64,000 nucleotides of DNA from Candidatus Poribacteria bacterium (GCA_958295815.1 OY282374.1:4678682-4742681), one strand, 5' to 3'. Positions 36,738 through 45,205 are shown, counted from the first letter of the stretch. Notes: generated by a model not told the origin, from the sequence alone. Numbers and translations are program-made.

Positions 36738-36777
36738 ATTATGCACCTCTCTCCACCTAACTCGCGTCTTATATAGT
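36738..36777 (+). promoter_or_regulatory. Candidate autoregulated ECF promoter, first sigma gene
   Basis: ATTATGCACC (36738-36747), then CGCGTC (36763-36768) and TTATATAGT (36769-36777). The same arrangement, with the same spacing to within one base, is found before the second sigma gene. This is expected if each sigma factor reads its own promoter. A GATAGAG and CTATCTACCC pairing follows in both leaders. Confidence 0.65.
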
Positions 36778-36881
36778 AAAGGGATAGAGTAGTCCTCAGC
36801 GTTTTTTAACCCTATCTACCCGCGAAACCCGCAAATCGCATGTGTCCATCTTGGCAAAACTGACTTCTCTGGAGATGTCCG

Positions 36882-38096
36882 ATGAAAAACGATGATGTTG
36901 AATTGATCCAGCACATCCTCACAGGTGATGAGAACGCCTTTGCGAGTCTGGTCAGAAAATATCAGCAGCAGATCCACACGCTCGTCTGGCGGAAAATAGG
37001 CGATTTCCAGAACGCTGAAGATATTGTCCAAGAGACATTCCTACAAGTCTATCAGAAACTCGAAACCTTGGAAGACCCAACACAGTTTACACGATGGGTG
37101 CATCAGATTGCGAATCGCCTCTGTATCGCATGGCACCGAAAAAACAGAATACAGACCGAATCACTGGAAGAAACCGACATCTCGGAGATAGAGACAGAGG
37201 CGTATTCCCGATATATCGCTACAGAACATGAGAAAATAACGGGTGAAACACAACGCGACCTCGTCGAAAAACTGCTTGAAAAGTTGAAGGAACGCGACCG
37301 AGAGGTGATCACACTCCACTACTTTGAAGAGATGTCGTCCTCAGAGATAGGTAACTTTTTGGGTGTCTCAGAAAATACCATCAAGAGCCGCCTCCATCGT
37401 GCAAAGCAACAACTAAAGAAATACCAATCCATGGTTCAAGAGGCTTTAGATATCACAATTCAACGGAAACACCGTTCCCAAAAGCAGATAAAAGGAGAGA
37501 CCAGCATGACAAAAGAAACGAGAGACGAAGCCAAGATCGAAGCAAGGTTGAAAGAATTACAACGTCAGATTACCGATCTGCAAGAAGAAATTAAGGTTAT
37601 AGCGACTGAATCAGACGTTTTTCACGCCGATGACATGCAGTTCCATGACCCCGAAAGAAGTGAGGCACTCAGGACAATATGTCAGCTCCCAGTAGATGCT
37701 GAAAGGTATATTTCGTGGGGTTACCTGGGTGCTTACGGTACGCCTCCGAATAAAACAAACAGACGCATCGCATTTTGGTCGGATAGCATCAACGGTTTCC
37801 TATCTAAAGCACCAGACACCGAAATTGTGAATCTCGCAAGTCTTTTCACAGAACCGAACGTCATTTCTATTTTAAGACAGTTGGTAGATAGCAAAAAATC
37901 GGTCGCGGATCTCGCACAAGCTTGCAATATCTCTGAAAGTGAAGTAGAGAAAGCCGTAGCAACATTAATGGATGCGACTTTAGTGGTGCGCACAGAAGAT
38001 AATCTCATCAAACCCAACAATGATGCTGCCTCCTTTTTCCTGAACTTCGTGAGTATGACAATCGTACATCTCGGGCATATTAGACCTGATCGCTAA
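36882..38096 (+). CDS. ECF sigma factor fused to a winged-helix C-terminal domain (copy 1)
   Basis: A 404-residue protein. Residues about 1-90 are sigma-70 region 2 (AFASLVRKYQQQIHTLVW, AEDIVQETFLQVY), residues about 125-185 are region 4 (REVITLHYFEEMSSSEIGNF, GVSENTIKSRLHRAKQQLKK). Unlike ordinary ECF factors (about 170-200 residues) it continues with a coiled-coil linker (EARLKELQRQITDLQEEI), a conserved WGYLGAYG segment and a winged-helix-like region (VISILRQLVDSKKSVADLAQ, SESEVEKAVATL). At codon 209 an ATG at 37506 is preceded by AAAGGAGA, so the C-terminal part may also be made alone. GGAGATG precedes the first start. Confidence 0.85.
   Translation: MKNDDVELIQHILTGDENAFASLVRKYQQQIHTLVWRKIGDFQNAEDIVQETFLQVYQKLETLEDPTQFTRWVHQIANRLCIAWHRKNRIQTESLEETDISEIETEAYSRYIATEHEKITGETQRDLVEKLLEKLKERDREVITLHYFEEMSSSEIGNFLGVSENTIKSRLHRAKQQLKKYQSMVQEALDITIQRKHRSQKQIKGETSMTKETRDEAKIEARLKELQRQITDLQEEIKVIATESDVFHADDMQFHDPERSEALRTICQLPVDAERYISWGYLGAYGTPPNKTNRRIAFWSDSINGFLSKAPDTEIVNLASLFTEPNVISILRQLVDSKKSVADLAQACNISESEVEKAVATLMDATLVVRTEDNLIKPNNDAASFFLNFVSMTIVHLGHIRPDR
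37491..37508 (+). promoter_or_regulatory. Internal ribosome-binding site and ATG inside sigma gene 1
   Basis: AAAGGAGA at 37491-37498 and ATG at 37506-37508, in frame with the host gene. The downstream frame would give the coiled coil plus winged-helix part, about 196 residues. Confidence 0.55.
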
Positions 38097-38148
38097 AGTC
38101 AGTTCGTGTCTCATCTAACATTTGGTAGAGTACAAACACACCACCGCT

Positions 38149-38170
38149 GGCGAGGTTTCCCAACCTCGCC
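38149..38170. repeat. GGCGAGGTT...AACCTCGCC hairpin between the two sigma genes
   Basis: Perfect 9-bp arms with a 4-base loop. It lies 53 bases after the first sigma gene and may act as a transcript end, though no T-run follows. Confidence 0.6.
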
Positions 38171-38236
38171 AATCGCAACTATTCAATTTTAGGAAACCCT
38201 CCGGCAAATATTTTCCTTTCAAACCCACTTTTTAAA

Positions 38237-38276
38237 ATTATGCACCCTTTTCTCTGAGTTCGCGTCATTATATAGT
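38237..38276 (+). promoter_or_regulatory. Candidate autoregulated ECF promoter, second sigma gene
   Basis: ATTATGCACC (38237-38246), then CGCGTC (38261-38266) and ATTATATAGT. Closely matches 36738-36777. Confidence 0.65.
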
Positions 38277-38379
38277 GAAGCGAACGGATAGAGTATCTCC
38301 TCGCGTTTTTAAGCGCATCTATCCCGAAATATCTTAATCGTACGGTCCGCTTGGTGAAATAGTTTTTTGGAGATGTCTA

Positions 38380-39621
38380 ATGAGAAACGACGACGTTGAA
38401 TTGATCGAGCGTATTCTCGCAGGTGATGAGAACGCCTTTGAGAGTTTGGTCAGAAAGTATCAACAGCAGGTTCATACGCATGCATTACGAAAAACTGGTG
38501 ATTTTCAAATCGCTGAAGATATTGTGCAGGAGACTTTCCTACAAGTCTATCAGAGGCTTGAAACGCTAAACAACCCGGCACAATTCTCAGCGTGGTTACA
38601 TGCGATTGTGAAACACTTGTGTATCGCATGGTTCCGAAAAAACCGGTTACAGACCAAGTCGCTGCAAGAGATCCACATCTCAGACACAGAGGCAGAGCCG
38701 TATTCTCGGTATGTCGCAACGGAAAATGCGAAAGCAACTGCTGACGCCCAACGCGACCTCGTCAAAAAACTGTTTACAAAGTTAAAACGAAGCGACCGAG
38801 AGGTTATTACGCTTCACTACTTTGAAGAGATGACATCTTCAGAAATAGGTGAGTTCTTAGGTGTCCCAGAAAACACGATTAAGAGCCGCCTTCACCGTGC
38901 GCGACAGCGATTAAAGAAATATGAGTCCACGATCCGAGAGGCATTGGACATTACAATCCAAGGAAGACATCAATCCCAAAACCAGTTGAAAGGGAAAACT
39001 ACCATGACAGACGAAGTGAGAGAGGAAACCAAAATTGAAGCGAACTCGGAAGAAATGCAGCAGAGTCTTACCGAGATAAGAGATATGCTACTTGAAACGC
39101 GACGTGAACTTGCCGCGGTCCAAAAGCAACTCAAGATTATCACTGATGAATCCGATGATTCTCTTAGCACATCAAAAAAGGAAGCACTTGCTGGATTAAC
39201 CCGACTCCCCTATGATGCTAAAGATCCTATCACGTGGGGCTACGGCGGTGCCTATCGTGCCCCATCTGGACACATGTCAAAGCGCGGTTCAATCTGGACG
39301 ACCAGCGTCGATGAATTCCTATCATATTCATCAGATGCTGAAATTGTGGAACTTGCGAAATTCTTCACAAACCCCACCGTAGTCGCTGTTTTAAGACAAC
39401 TGGTAGACGGCAAGAAATCGGTCGCGGACTTGGCAAAGGAATGCGGCATTCCAGAGAGCGAGATGGAGGAAACCATAGCGTTGTTAATAGATGCAGCATT
39501 AGTGAAGCGTAGGGAAGACAGTTTCATCGAACCTAAAAACGATGCTACTTTCTATTTCCTGAACTTTGTGGGTATGGTAAGAGTCTATCTGAATCCTGAA
39601 AACTATCATTCCGAAGATTAA
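38380..39621 (+). CDS. ECF sigma factor fused to a winged-helix C-terminal domain (copy 2)
   Basis: A 413-residue paralogue of the 36882 gene with the same layout: sigma region 2 (AFESLVRKYQQQVHTHALRK, AEDIVQETFLQVY), region 4 (EVITLHYFEEMTSSEIGEFL, NTIKSRLHRARQRLKKY), coiled coil (MLLETRRELAAVQKQLKI), WGYGGAYR and winged helix (VVAVLRQLVDGKKSVADLAK, SEMEETIALLIDAALV). It also has an in-frame ATG at codon 209 (39004), with AAAGGG upstream. The N-terminal halves are more alike than the C-terminal halves, so the output or sensing part has diverged. Confidence 0.85.
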   Translation: MRNDDVELIERILAGDENAFESLVRKYQQQVHTHALRKTGDFQIAEDIVQETFLQVYQRLETLNNPAQFSAWLHAIVKHLCIAWFRKNRLQTKSLQEIHISDTEAEPYSRYVATENAKATADAQRDLVKKLFTKLKRSDREVITLHYFEEMTSSEIGEFLGVPENTIKSRLHRARQRLKKYESTIREALDITIQGRHQSQNQLKGKTTMTDEVREETKIEANSEEMQQSLTEIRDMLLETRRELAAVQKQLKIITDESDDSLSTSKKEALAGLTRLPYDAKDPITWGYGGAYRAPSGHMSKRGSIWTTSVDEFLSYSSDAEIVELAKFFTNPTVVAVLRQLVDGKKSVADLAKECGIPESEMEETIALLIDAALVKRREDSFIEPKNDATFYFLNFVGMVRVYLNPENYHSED

Positions 39622-39929
39622 TTTCAACGAGGCAAAGGTAACCCAATGATGGATGCCCGGATATGGTCTGTGAATAGACCATATCCATTCCTTGTATTAC
39701 ATTCTTGTTCGGGATACAATGTGCCAACCCGAATAAATTCGGGCATCCGGATGTAAATTATTGGAAAACCAAATGACCCTACACTGCCAACGTTACCATT
39801 TGACTTTCCTCGCTAAATCTGCTATTATTTTAAGAACCAATTGTGGCAAATGCGGTTCACAAGATCTTTCGATTCGCGCCCGCAATATCACGCGTCATTC
39901 AGACAAAACGCTCAACGTTCCAGATAACT
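39622..39929. other. Intergenic region with nested inverted repeats
   Basis: GGATGCCCG (39651-39659) pairs with CGGGCATCC (39741-39749). Inside are an 11-bp perfect stem GGATATGGTCT (39659-39669) and AGACCATATCC (39676-39686), and a CCCGAA-TAAA-TTCGGG stem (39728-39743). This is either a 99-bp MITE-like element or a highly structured leader. No convincing gene is present; a 66-codon frame from 39761 overlaps the next gene and was not accepted. Confidence 0.5.
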
Positions 39930-40712
39930 ATGCCAATACCCAATTTCCCCGACAAACATAAATCACGTCCCATAGCCACACCACAGCAGCACGTCGCCTA
40001 CTTCCGTCAACAAGGATTCATTCCTGATTTTCCGATTCCAGACAGTGTCATTTTTTGTTATGAAGGCAATCTTCTTGAGCGTATTGCCAATACCGAAAGC
40101 GTTGAGGAGATTCAGGGAGTAGGAGGCGTATTCTATCTACTAACCGAAACCAATAACAACATAGCAGTTAGTGGTAATAACGGCATCGGTGCTCCAGGGG
40201 TCTCGATGGTCCTTGAGATTCTGATAGAACTGGGTGTCAAACGATTTATCAATGTAGGGATTGCGGGTGGACTGCAAAAAACCTCCGATATTGGCGATGT
40301 TGTTATTTGTAGTAGTGCTATTCGTGATGAAGGCGTTTCGTATCACTACCTGGAAGACCCTTCGACCGCAGCACTGCCGTCCGAAAACCTGACAGCCGCA
40401 CTTATGCAGACGCTTGAGGACGATGGTATCCGTTATACACACGGACCAACATGGACAACTGACGCCTTCTTCCGAGAAACAGTTGGAGAAATTCAGCACT
40501 ATCAAGAGGATGGGGTTGTTACAGTCGAAATGGAAGCCGCTGCGCTATTTGCGATTAGCACACTGCGCGGTGTGGACATGGCGTCAGGATTTGTCATCAG
40601 CGATCTGGTGGCAGATTTAGTATGGCATCCACAGATACTCGCCCAAGAAACACACGACAGTCTGTTCCGCTTATATCAAGCAGTGCGGGCAACCTTACAA
40701 GGGCACGCCTAA
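39930..40712 (+). CDS. Nucleoside phosphorylase (purine/uridine phosphorylase family)
   Basis: About 260 residues of the nucleoside phosphorylase fold. Diagnostic segments are the phosphate/ribose stretch GVSMVLEILIELGVKRFINV followed by GIAGGLQ, and VVTVEMEAAALFAIS (the E-x-E-like ribose site of the family). It should split nucleosides with phosphate, feeding pentose and bases to salvage. The ATG at 39930 is preferred although the ribosome site is weak; a longer frame from 39843 has poor support. A secreted nucleoside hydrolase in the window suggests nucleoside use as a nutrient. Confidence 0.75.
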   Translation: MPIPNFPDKHKSRPIATPQQHVAYFRQQGFIPDFPIPDSVIFCYEGNLLERIANTESVEEIQGVGGVFYLLTETNNNIAVSGNNGIGAPGVSMVLEILIELGVKRFINVGIAGGLQKTSDIGDVVICSSAIRDEGVSYHYLEDPSTAALPSENLTAALMQTLEDDGIRYTHGPTWTTDAFFRETVGEIQHYQEDGVVTVEMEAAALFAISTLRGVDMASGFVISDLVADLVWHPQILAQETHDSLFRLYQAVRATLQGHA

Positions 40713-40755
40713 TCAAATCCGAAACTAACATACATCAACACAAAAGGAAATTAAG

Positions 40756-41577
40756 GTGGGAATACTAACACAAGCACATCACGATCATTTTGATGAATAC
40801 GGCTATATGGTCATCGAAAATGCCGTCCCGACTGAACTTTGCGATGCAGTCGTCGATGCAATCTTCGCGTTCTTGGAAATGGATCCTTCAGATCCAAATA
40901 GCTGGTATCGCGCACCCCATAAACCCGGCGCAGGCATGGTAGAGATGTACCAACACCAAGCCATGTGGAACGTCTACCAACATCCACCGATCCATGAAAT
41001 CTATACCGAAGTCTACGGTACACATCGGATTTGGGTTCACCCCGACCGCGTCAATATGAAACCGCCCAAACATCCCGACTACCCTGAGTGGGACCATAAG
41101 GGGATGTACCACTGGGATGCGGACACCTCGAAGCTACCGGTTAGATTTAGCACACAAGGTGTCTTATTCCTGAAAGACACCACTGACAATCAGGGGTCTT
41201 TCGTCTGCTGGCCCGGTGCGCATAAATCCTTGATTGACAAAGAAAACCCGTGGGTACCAGAAATCTCGCCGGAACATTTCGTTCAGGTGCCGGGAAAGGC
41301 GGGTTCACTGCTCATTTGGCATGTAGCACTTCCGCACGGCAATGGTCGCAATACCTCCGACAAACCCCGATTGGCTCAATACATGAACTTCTACCCTGCT
41401 CCAGATCCAATGAACGAAGAACGACGGCAAGAACGTATCACGTTGTGGCGAGAGCGGCGGGCATTAGGTCGAGGTCCCTATCCAGGGGATCCACGCGGAT
41501 GGGAAGCGAAAAATTATGGACCGGCAGAACTCACGCCCTTGGGACGGAAACTATTAGGACTTGATTTGTGGGATTAA
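40756..41577 (+). CDS. Phytanoyl-CoA dioxygenase (PhyH)-family enzyme 1
   Basis: A 273-residue Fe(II)/2-oxoglutarate dioxygenase. The iron-binding H-x-D is in GMYHWDADTSKLP, with the distal His in LLIWHVALPHGNGRN followed by Arg for oxoglutarate. GYMVIENAVP near the N-terminus is typical. Members hydroxylate lipids, small molecules or antibiotics; the family is known to be greatly expanded in sponge-associated Poribacteria. Start is GTG after AAAGGA. The gene end overlaps that of the convergent LamG gene by four bases (TTAA shared by both stops). Confidence 0.85.
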   Translation: MGILTQAHHDHFDEYGYMVIENAVPTELCDAVVDAIFAFLEMDPSDPNSWYRAPHKPGAGMVEMYQHQAMWNVYQHPPIHEIYTEVYGTHRIWVHPDRVNMKPPKHPDYPEWDHKGMYHWDADTSKLPVRFSTQGVLFLKDTTDNQGSFVCWPGAHKSLIDKENPWVPEISPEHFVQVPGKAGSLLIWHVALPHGNGRNTSDKPRLAQYMNFYPAPDPMNEERRQERITLWRERRALGRGPYPGDPRGWEAKNYGPAELTPLGRKLLGLDLWD

Positions 41578-42374
41578 TACTTCTTAATCATCCCCCAACT
41601 TGTGGCTAATTTCCCTTGGGGGTCTACACCGAGTGCCGCTTGCAATCCATTGTCCATGATTGCCTCAATCTGATCTTTACTCAGATCCACATTGAAGATA
41701 GCAACCTCATCGAAAAGACCGAACATAAATTGGTGGTGTGCCAGAAAATCACCCATATTAACTTCTTGGTCCTTCGCGTTGGTGTCCATCGCTTGATCGG
41801 TACCCTCCTTGGTTTGAAGTTTACCGTCAACGTAAAGGTCATGGTCTTTCACAGCGTCCGAACCCTTGGGAAAGACGACCGCCATGTGATGCCACTCTTT
41901 ATCGCATACGTTGTCCGCCCCATAATTTTGTCCGCCAGCGACCTCAATTCTCAAATTGCATTCCGCGCCTCTCAGATGCGATCGGATGTAGTACTTTTCT
42001 CCTGTAAGGTTCGGTCCCCATTTTACCCACGAATGCTCTCGTGTATCACCGGCTTTAAACCAGAAGACCGTCGTCCTCGGATCCGTGCCGCCGATCCCTG
42101 CGTAGCCGGTAACAACCAAATTATCATCATTGCCATCGTAATCGAGACACGTCCCGAACACGCCTTTGACGTATTTCGCCCCAGATATGTCTCCATCTCG
42201 ACCATTCTGGGAGATGTCTTTAGCGACATTGCCCTTTCCTTCATCAAAGAGGTAGGCAACCTCAACGGTTTTCGGGTCAAGCACAGCAGCAAGGCTGATA
42301 CCCGTAACCGACAGTGCGAAAATAATAACAATCAACCAAATGAGGATAAATTTACCTCGATTTGCAACTCTCAT
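41574..42374 (-). CDS. Secreted LamG-domain protein with C-terminal WG tail
   Basis: About 266 residues. Hydrophobic segment IWLIVIIFALSVTGISLA is the signal peptide. A LamG-type sandwich spans the rest (VEVAYLFDEGKGNVAKDISQ, HHMAVVFPKGSD, MFGLFDEVAIFNVDLSKDQI). The end VDPQGKLATSWGMIKKY carries the tail seen on three other secreted proteins. I choose the ATG at 42374 because AGGAGG is just upstream; a longer frame from 42428 has no ribosome site. It is convergent with the PhyH gene. Confidence 0.85.
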   Translation of the reverse strand: MRVANRGKFILIWLIVIIFALSVTGISLAAVLDPKTVEVAYLFDEGKGNVAKDISQNGRDGDISGAKYVKGVFGTCLDYDGNDDNLVVTGYAGIGGTDPRTTVFWFKAGDTREHSWVKWGPNLTGEKYYIRSHLRGAECNLRIEVAGGQNYGADNVCDKEWHHMAVVFPKGSDAVKDHDLYVDGKLQTKEGTDQAMDTNAKDQEVNMGDFLAHHQFMFGLFDEVAIFNVDLSKDQIEAIMDNGLQAALGVDPQGKLATSWGMIKKY

Positions 42375-42637
42375 CTCTATTTTCCTCCTACCAGAAAAAT
42401 ATGATTGAATTTCCGACCAAATCCCCACAATTTAGCGCGAAGATACAGGGTTGTCAGAACACCGGTCCAAAGTTGTTTAATAAAATAGATTTTAGCAAAA
42501 TCACTTAAAACGGGCAAGTGTAAAACAGCACTTGCAAATCCATTCAGTTCTCTCGAGTGAACAGGGACAGTATCGGCAGTGCTATCGCGGAAATCATCGT
42601 GGTAAATATCGAAAAAAATAATAAAAAATGAAAAAAT
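42375..42637. other. Intergenic stretch before the TetR promoter
   Basis: No gene, repeat or strong signal is seen apart from the start of the TetR promoter at 42638. The stretch becomes very A-rich from about 42600. Confidence 0.4.
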
Positions 42638-42678
42638 TTGACAAAGAAAAAAACATGTTGTATACTTAACAGTGTAAA
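42638..42678 (+). promoter_or_regulatory. TetR gene promoter with overlapping operator
   Basis: TTGACA (42638-42643), 17-base spacer, TATACT (42661-42666), directly followed by TTAACAGTGTAAA (42666-42678). A site of the same kind is found before the 43419 and 45206 genes, so this is a predicted TetR operator and implies autorepression. Confidence 0.75.
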
Positions 42679-42710
42679 GTTAAAATACTATGTAAACTAA
42701 AGGAGAAACT

Positions 42711-43316
42711 ATGGGTATTATAGAACGCAGAGCAAGAGAAAAAGAACAATTGCGACAGCAAATTCTTGTTGCGGCGCGAGAACTGTTTGTCAATGAGGGT
42801 TATGAGAACGTCTCCATGCGAAAGATCGCCAACAAGATCGAATACTCACCAACAACGATCTATCTTTATTTTAAAGACAAGGCAGATCTTTTAGATTCCG
42901 TCTGTAAGGAAACACTTCTGAACCTATTGAATACACTTGAACAACTAAAAAAAGATAATAGCGACCCCGTCGAAACCCTGAGAAAAAGTGGACGCGCTTA
43001 TGTCGAGTTCGGTTTGAAATATCCGCAAGATTACAAACTGACGTTTGTCACCCGCCCCCAATTCCAGAAAGGTTTAGGTCTGGATGAAGGATCGGTTGGC
43101 GAAAAAGTGTTTGATTATTTACGCGCAATGGTCTCCGAATGCATTCAACAGAAGAAGCTCCGTCTGGCGGATGTCGAAACTACCGGTCAAGTGATGTGGT
43201 CAGCCGTTCACGGCATAACACTGCTCCTGATTGATTTCCCCGATTTCCCTTGGACTGAGAAAGACAAATTGATTGACACGGTAATTCATACAACAATCAA
43301 AGGTTTGAAGGCATAG
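42711..43316 (+). CDS. TetR-family transcriptional regulator
   Basis: A 201-residue regulator. The N-terminal helix-turn-helix is typical: ILVAARELFVNEGYENVSMR, KIANKIEYSPTTIYLYFKDK at residues about 18-60. The C-terminal ligand and dimer domain is divergent (a WHG/AcrR-like type judged from WSAVHGITLLLI). The operator-like TTAACAsTGTAAA sites at its own promoter and at the two following genes suggest it represses itself and the surface lipoprotein genes. AAAGGAGA precedes the ATG. Confidence 0.85.
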   Translation: MGIIERRAREKEQLRQQILVAARELFVNEGYENVSMRKIANKIEYSPTTIYLYFKDKADLLDSVCKETLLNLLNTLEQLKKDNSDPVETLRKSGRAYVEFGLKYPQDYKLTFVTRPQFQKGLGLDEGSVGEKVFDYLRAMVSECIQQKKLRLADVETTGQVMWSAVHGITLLLIDFPDFPWTEKDKLIDTVIHTTIKGLKA

Positions 43317-43338
43317 ATTTTAAATTATTTGGCGAAGG

Positions 43339-43418
43339 TCGCCTATATTTTTTTGCCTATAAGTTAACACTGTAAATTTATTTATCAATGTTAATGTAAA
43401 ATATGAAAGGAAACAAAA
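43339..43418 (+). promoter_or_regulatory. Duplicated leader with TetR-type operator (copy A)
   Basis: Contains TTAACACTGTAAA (43364-43376). The whole block from TCGCCTATAT to the ATG is nearly identical to 45125-45205. Confidence 0.7.
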
Positions 43419-45119
43419 ATGACCAAGCAAAACTTATTTCACAAACGCTTTTTCTTCGCAGCCGAGTGCACAGAACATTATCGATGGAGTCTGCTCTCCA
43501 TACTCATTTTTGGGATATTTCTGTCAAGCTGTTCGGCTCAATCCGAAGTGCTCACTCCAGCAATGCCTGCTTCCACAGAATTCACCTTCGACCAGTACGA
43601 AGTTGTCACTGGCATAACGAAACGCCAGACCGTTTTGACGGGGTTTCTCCTTGATGGTCCTATCGCCGAACTTGTCGTGGTGTACATCGACGAAAACAAC
43701 GACCGCCGCTTGCGCATCTACGCGTTCAGCGACAACACTTGGACACCGAAACTCGACACAACGCTGCGTCCCGAAGTATTGTTTGTTGACGTAGCAAACA
43801 TCAATGGACGCGACAGACTGGTTACCTATGAGCGCAACCACCTGAACTGGTTTGATCCTGAGTCGGCGACAGAACACCCACTGGTGCCAGTTACTTCCAG
43901 CTTCAAGCTGCCGCGTAGAGATGAGATCCTCCATGTAGACATCACCCGAGATGTAAACGTCGACGACCGCGACGACCTTGTAGTGCCCGACACCGATGGC
44001 TTCTGGGTATTCATCCAGATGAGCGACGGTTCGTTCGCCGATAAAGTGAAAATCGGTCCACCCACTGAGATGGAGTGGATCCTCGGAGCCGACGGATATC
44101 GGTATGACCCTTGGTCTCAGAGCCGGATTCACGAAATTGACTACAACCGAGATGGTCGTACCGATCTGGTGTTCTGGAACGAGGACCACTTTGATGTCCA
44201 TCTCCAAGACGAGCGTGGACTGTTTGCACCGAATGCAAAGACTTTTATGACCGATGTAGCATTCGACTCTGACCGACTCTCCTCACTCACCACTGGAGAG
44301 ATGACAGGGAAGGTGCTGCACTCATTGGCAGACCTAAACGGTGACGGTGTCGCTGACCTGGTGGTTTTCGAACTTTCGGGCAGGAACATCTCTAACAAGC
44401 ACTCCAGCTACAAGGTGCATTTCGGAATGTTAGCACCCGATGGTGGCATTGTGTTCGCACAGGACGTCAGTGTAGCGTTCCAGTCAGACAAAAAAATCCA
44501 GCTTGGGATGGAACAGCACAACTTTGATCAAGATGGTCAGGTTGGTTTGATGATCACAACTATCAATATTGAGTTCCTCAAGAGCAGCCTTTGGAAAAGC
44601 ATCAAAGGGTTCATGGGGGATGACATCTGGTTGGAACTTGAGTTCTACGAAATGGCAGAAGGGCGTTACCTCAAGACACCCAACACTACCCGCAGAATAG
44701 CGTTGGACGGAGTACCCAGTCATCAAGAGCCAGGGTGGGTGCCACTGGACGTTGTGCTTCGAGGGAGAACACACAGGAGCCGAAACGCTCAAAAGAATTA
44801 CCAGCGCGCTTTCAACACGACCTTACTCATCGGAGATGTGACCGGCGACGGACGCTCAGATCTACTCATCGGGGATCACCCTCGGATTATGGTCGTCTTC
44901 GTCGGCGTGCCGGGACCCGAACTGTTCGCCAAGCAGCGTCAGGAAGTGAGCGTTGCTATGCCTAACGATGAGGAATACACATGGCTGGTGGACCTCAACA
45001 AGGACGGGGTACAGGATCTCCTCATGCATCATCCATTCACGCTACGAGATGCTCACGGTGCCCCGATACACCCTCCGGGAACCGAGTCGCATCGGGTGAC
45101 ATTGCTGATTGCCCGATAA
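43419..45119 (+). CDS. FG-GAP/VCBS-repeat lipoprotein (copy A)
   Basis: A 566-residue lipoprotein. The signal ends in the lipobox FLSSC near residue 38. The rest is a seven-bladed-propeller-like chain of FG-GAP/VCBS units with calcium loops such as DYNRDGRTDLVFW, DLNGDGVADLVVF, DVTGDGRSDLLIG and DLNKDGVQDLLM. Such units mediate calcium-dependent surface binding. Copy B follows at 45206 with similar sequence and the same lead-in; the pair arose by tandem duplication. Confidence 0.85.
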   Translation: MTKQNLFHKRFFFAAECTEHYRWSLLSILIFGIFLSSCSAQSEVLTPAMPASTEFTFDQYEVVTGITKRQTVLTGFLLDGPIAELVVVYIDENNDRRLRIYAFSDNTWTPKLDTTLRPEVLFVDVANINGRDRLVTYERNHLNWFDPESATEHPLVPVTSSFKLPRRDEILHVDITRDVNVDDRDDLVVPDTDGFWVFIQMSDGSFADKVKIGPPTEMEWILGADGYRYDPWSQSRIHEIDYNRDGRTDLVFWNEDHFDVHLQDERGLFAPNAKTFMTDVAFDSDRLSSLTTGEMTGKVLHSLADLNGDGVADLVVFELSGRNISNKHSSYKVHFGMLAPDGGIVFAQDVSVAFQSDKKIQLGMEQHNFDQDGQVGLMITTINIEFLKSSLWKSIKGFMGDDIWLELEFYEMAEGRYLKTPNTTRRIALDGVPSHQEPGWVPLDVVLRGRTHRSRNAQKNYQRAFNTTLLIGDVTGDGRSDLLIGDHPRIMVVFVGVPGPELFAKQRQEVSVAMPNDEEYTWLVDLNKDGVQDLLMHHPFTLRDAHGAPIHPPGTESHRVTLLIAR

Positions 45120-45124
45120 ACCCA

Positions 45125-45205
45125 TCGCCTATATTTTTTCGCCTATAAGTTAACACTGTAAATTTATTTATCAATGCTAATCTGAAACCTGAAAGGAAAA
45201 TAAAA
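45125..45205 (+). promoter_or_regulatory. Duplicated leader with TetR-type operator (copy B)
   Basis: Contains TTAACACTGTAAA (45150-45162), identical to copy A. The block starts just after the stop of the first lipoprotein gene, showing that promoter plus gene were duplicated as a unit. Confidence 0.7.

Noticed and set aside
39761..39961. 66-codon plus-strand frame with NCGKCGS, resembling a zinc ribbon
   Set aside because: It overlaps the start of the nucleoside phosphorylase gene in another frame, has only one C-x-x-C, and has no good ribosome site.
41616..42404. 262-codon plus-strand frame opposite the LamG gene
   Set aside because: Antisense shadow; the minus frame has signal peptide, LamG motifs and tail.
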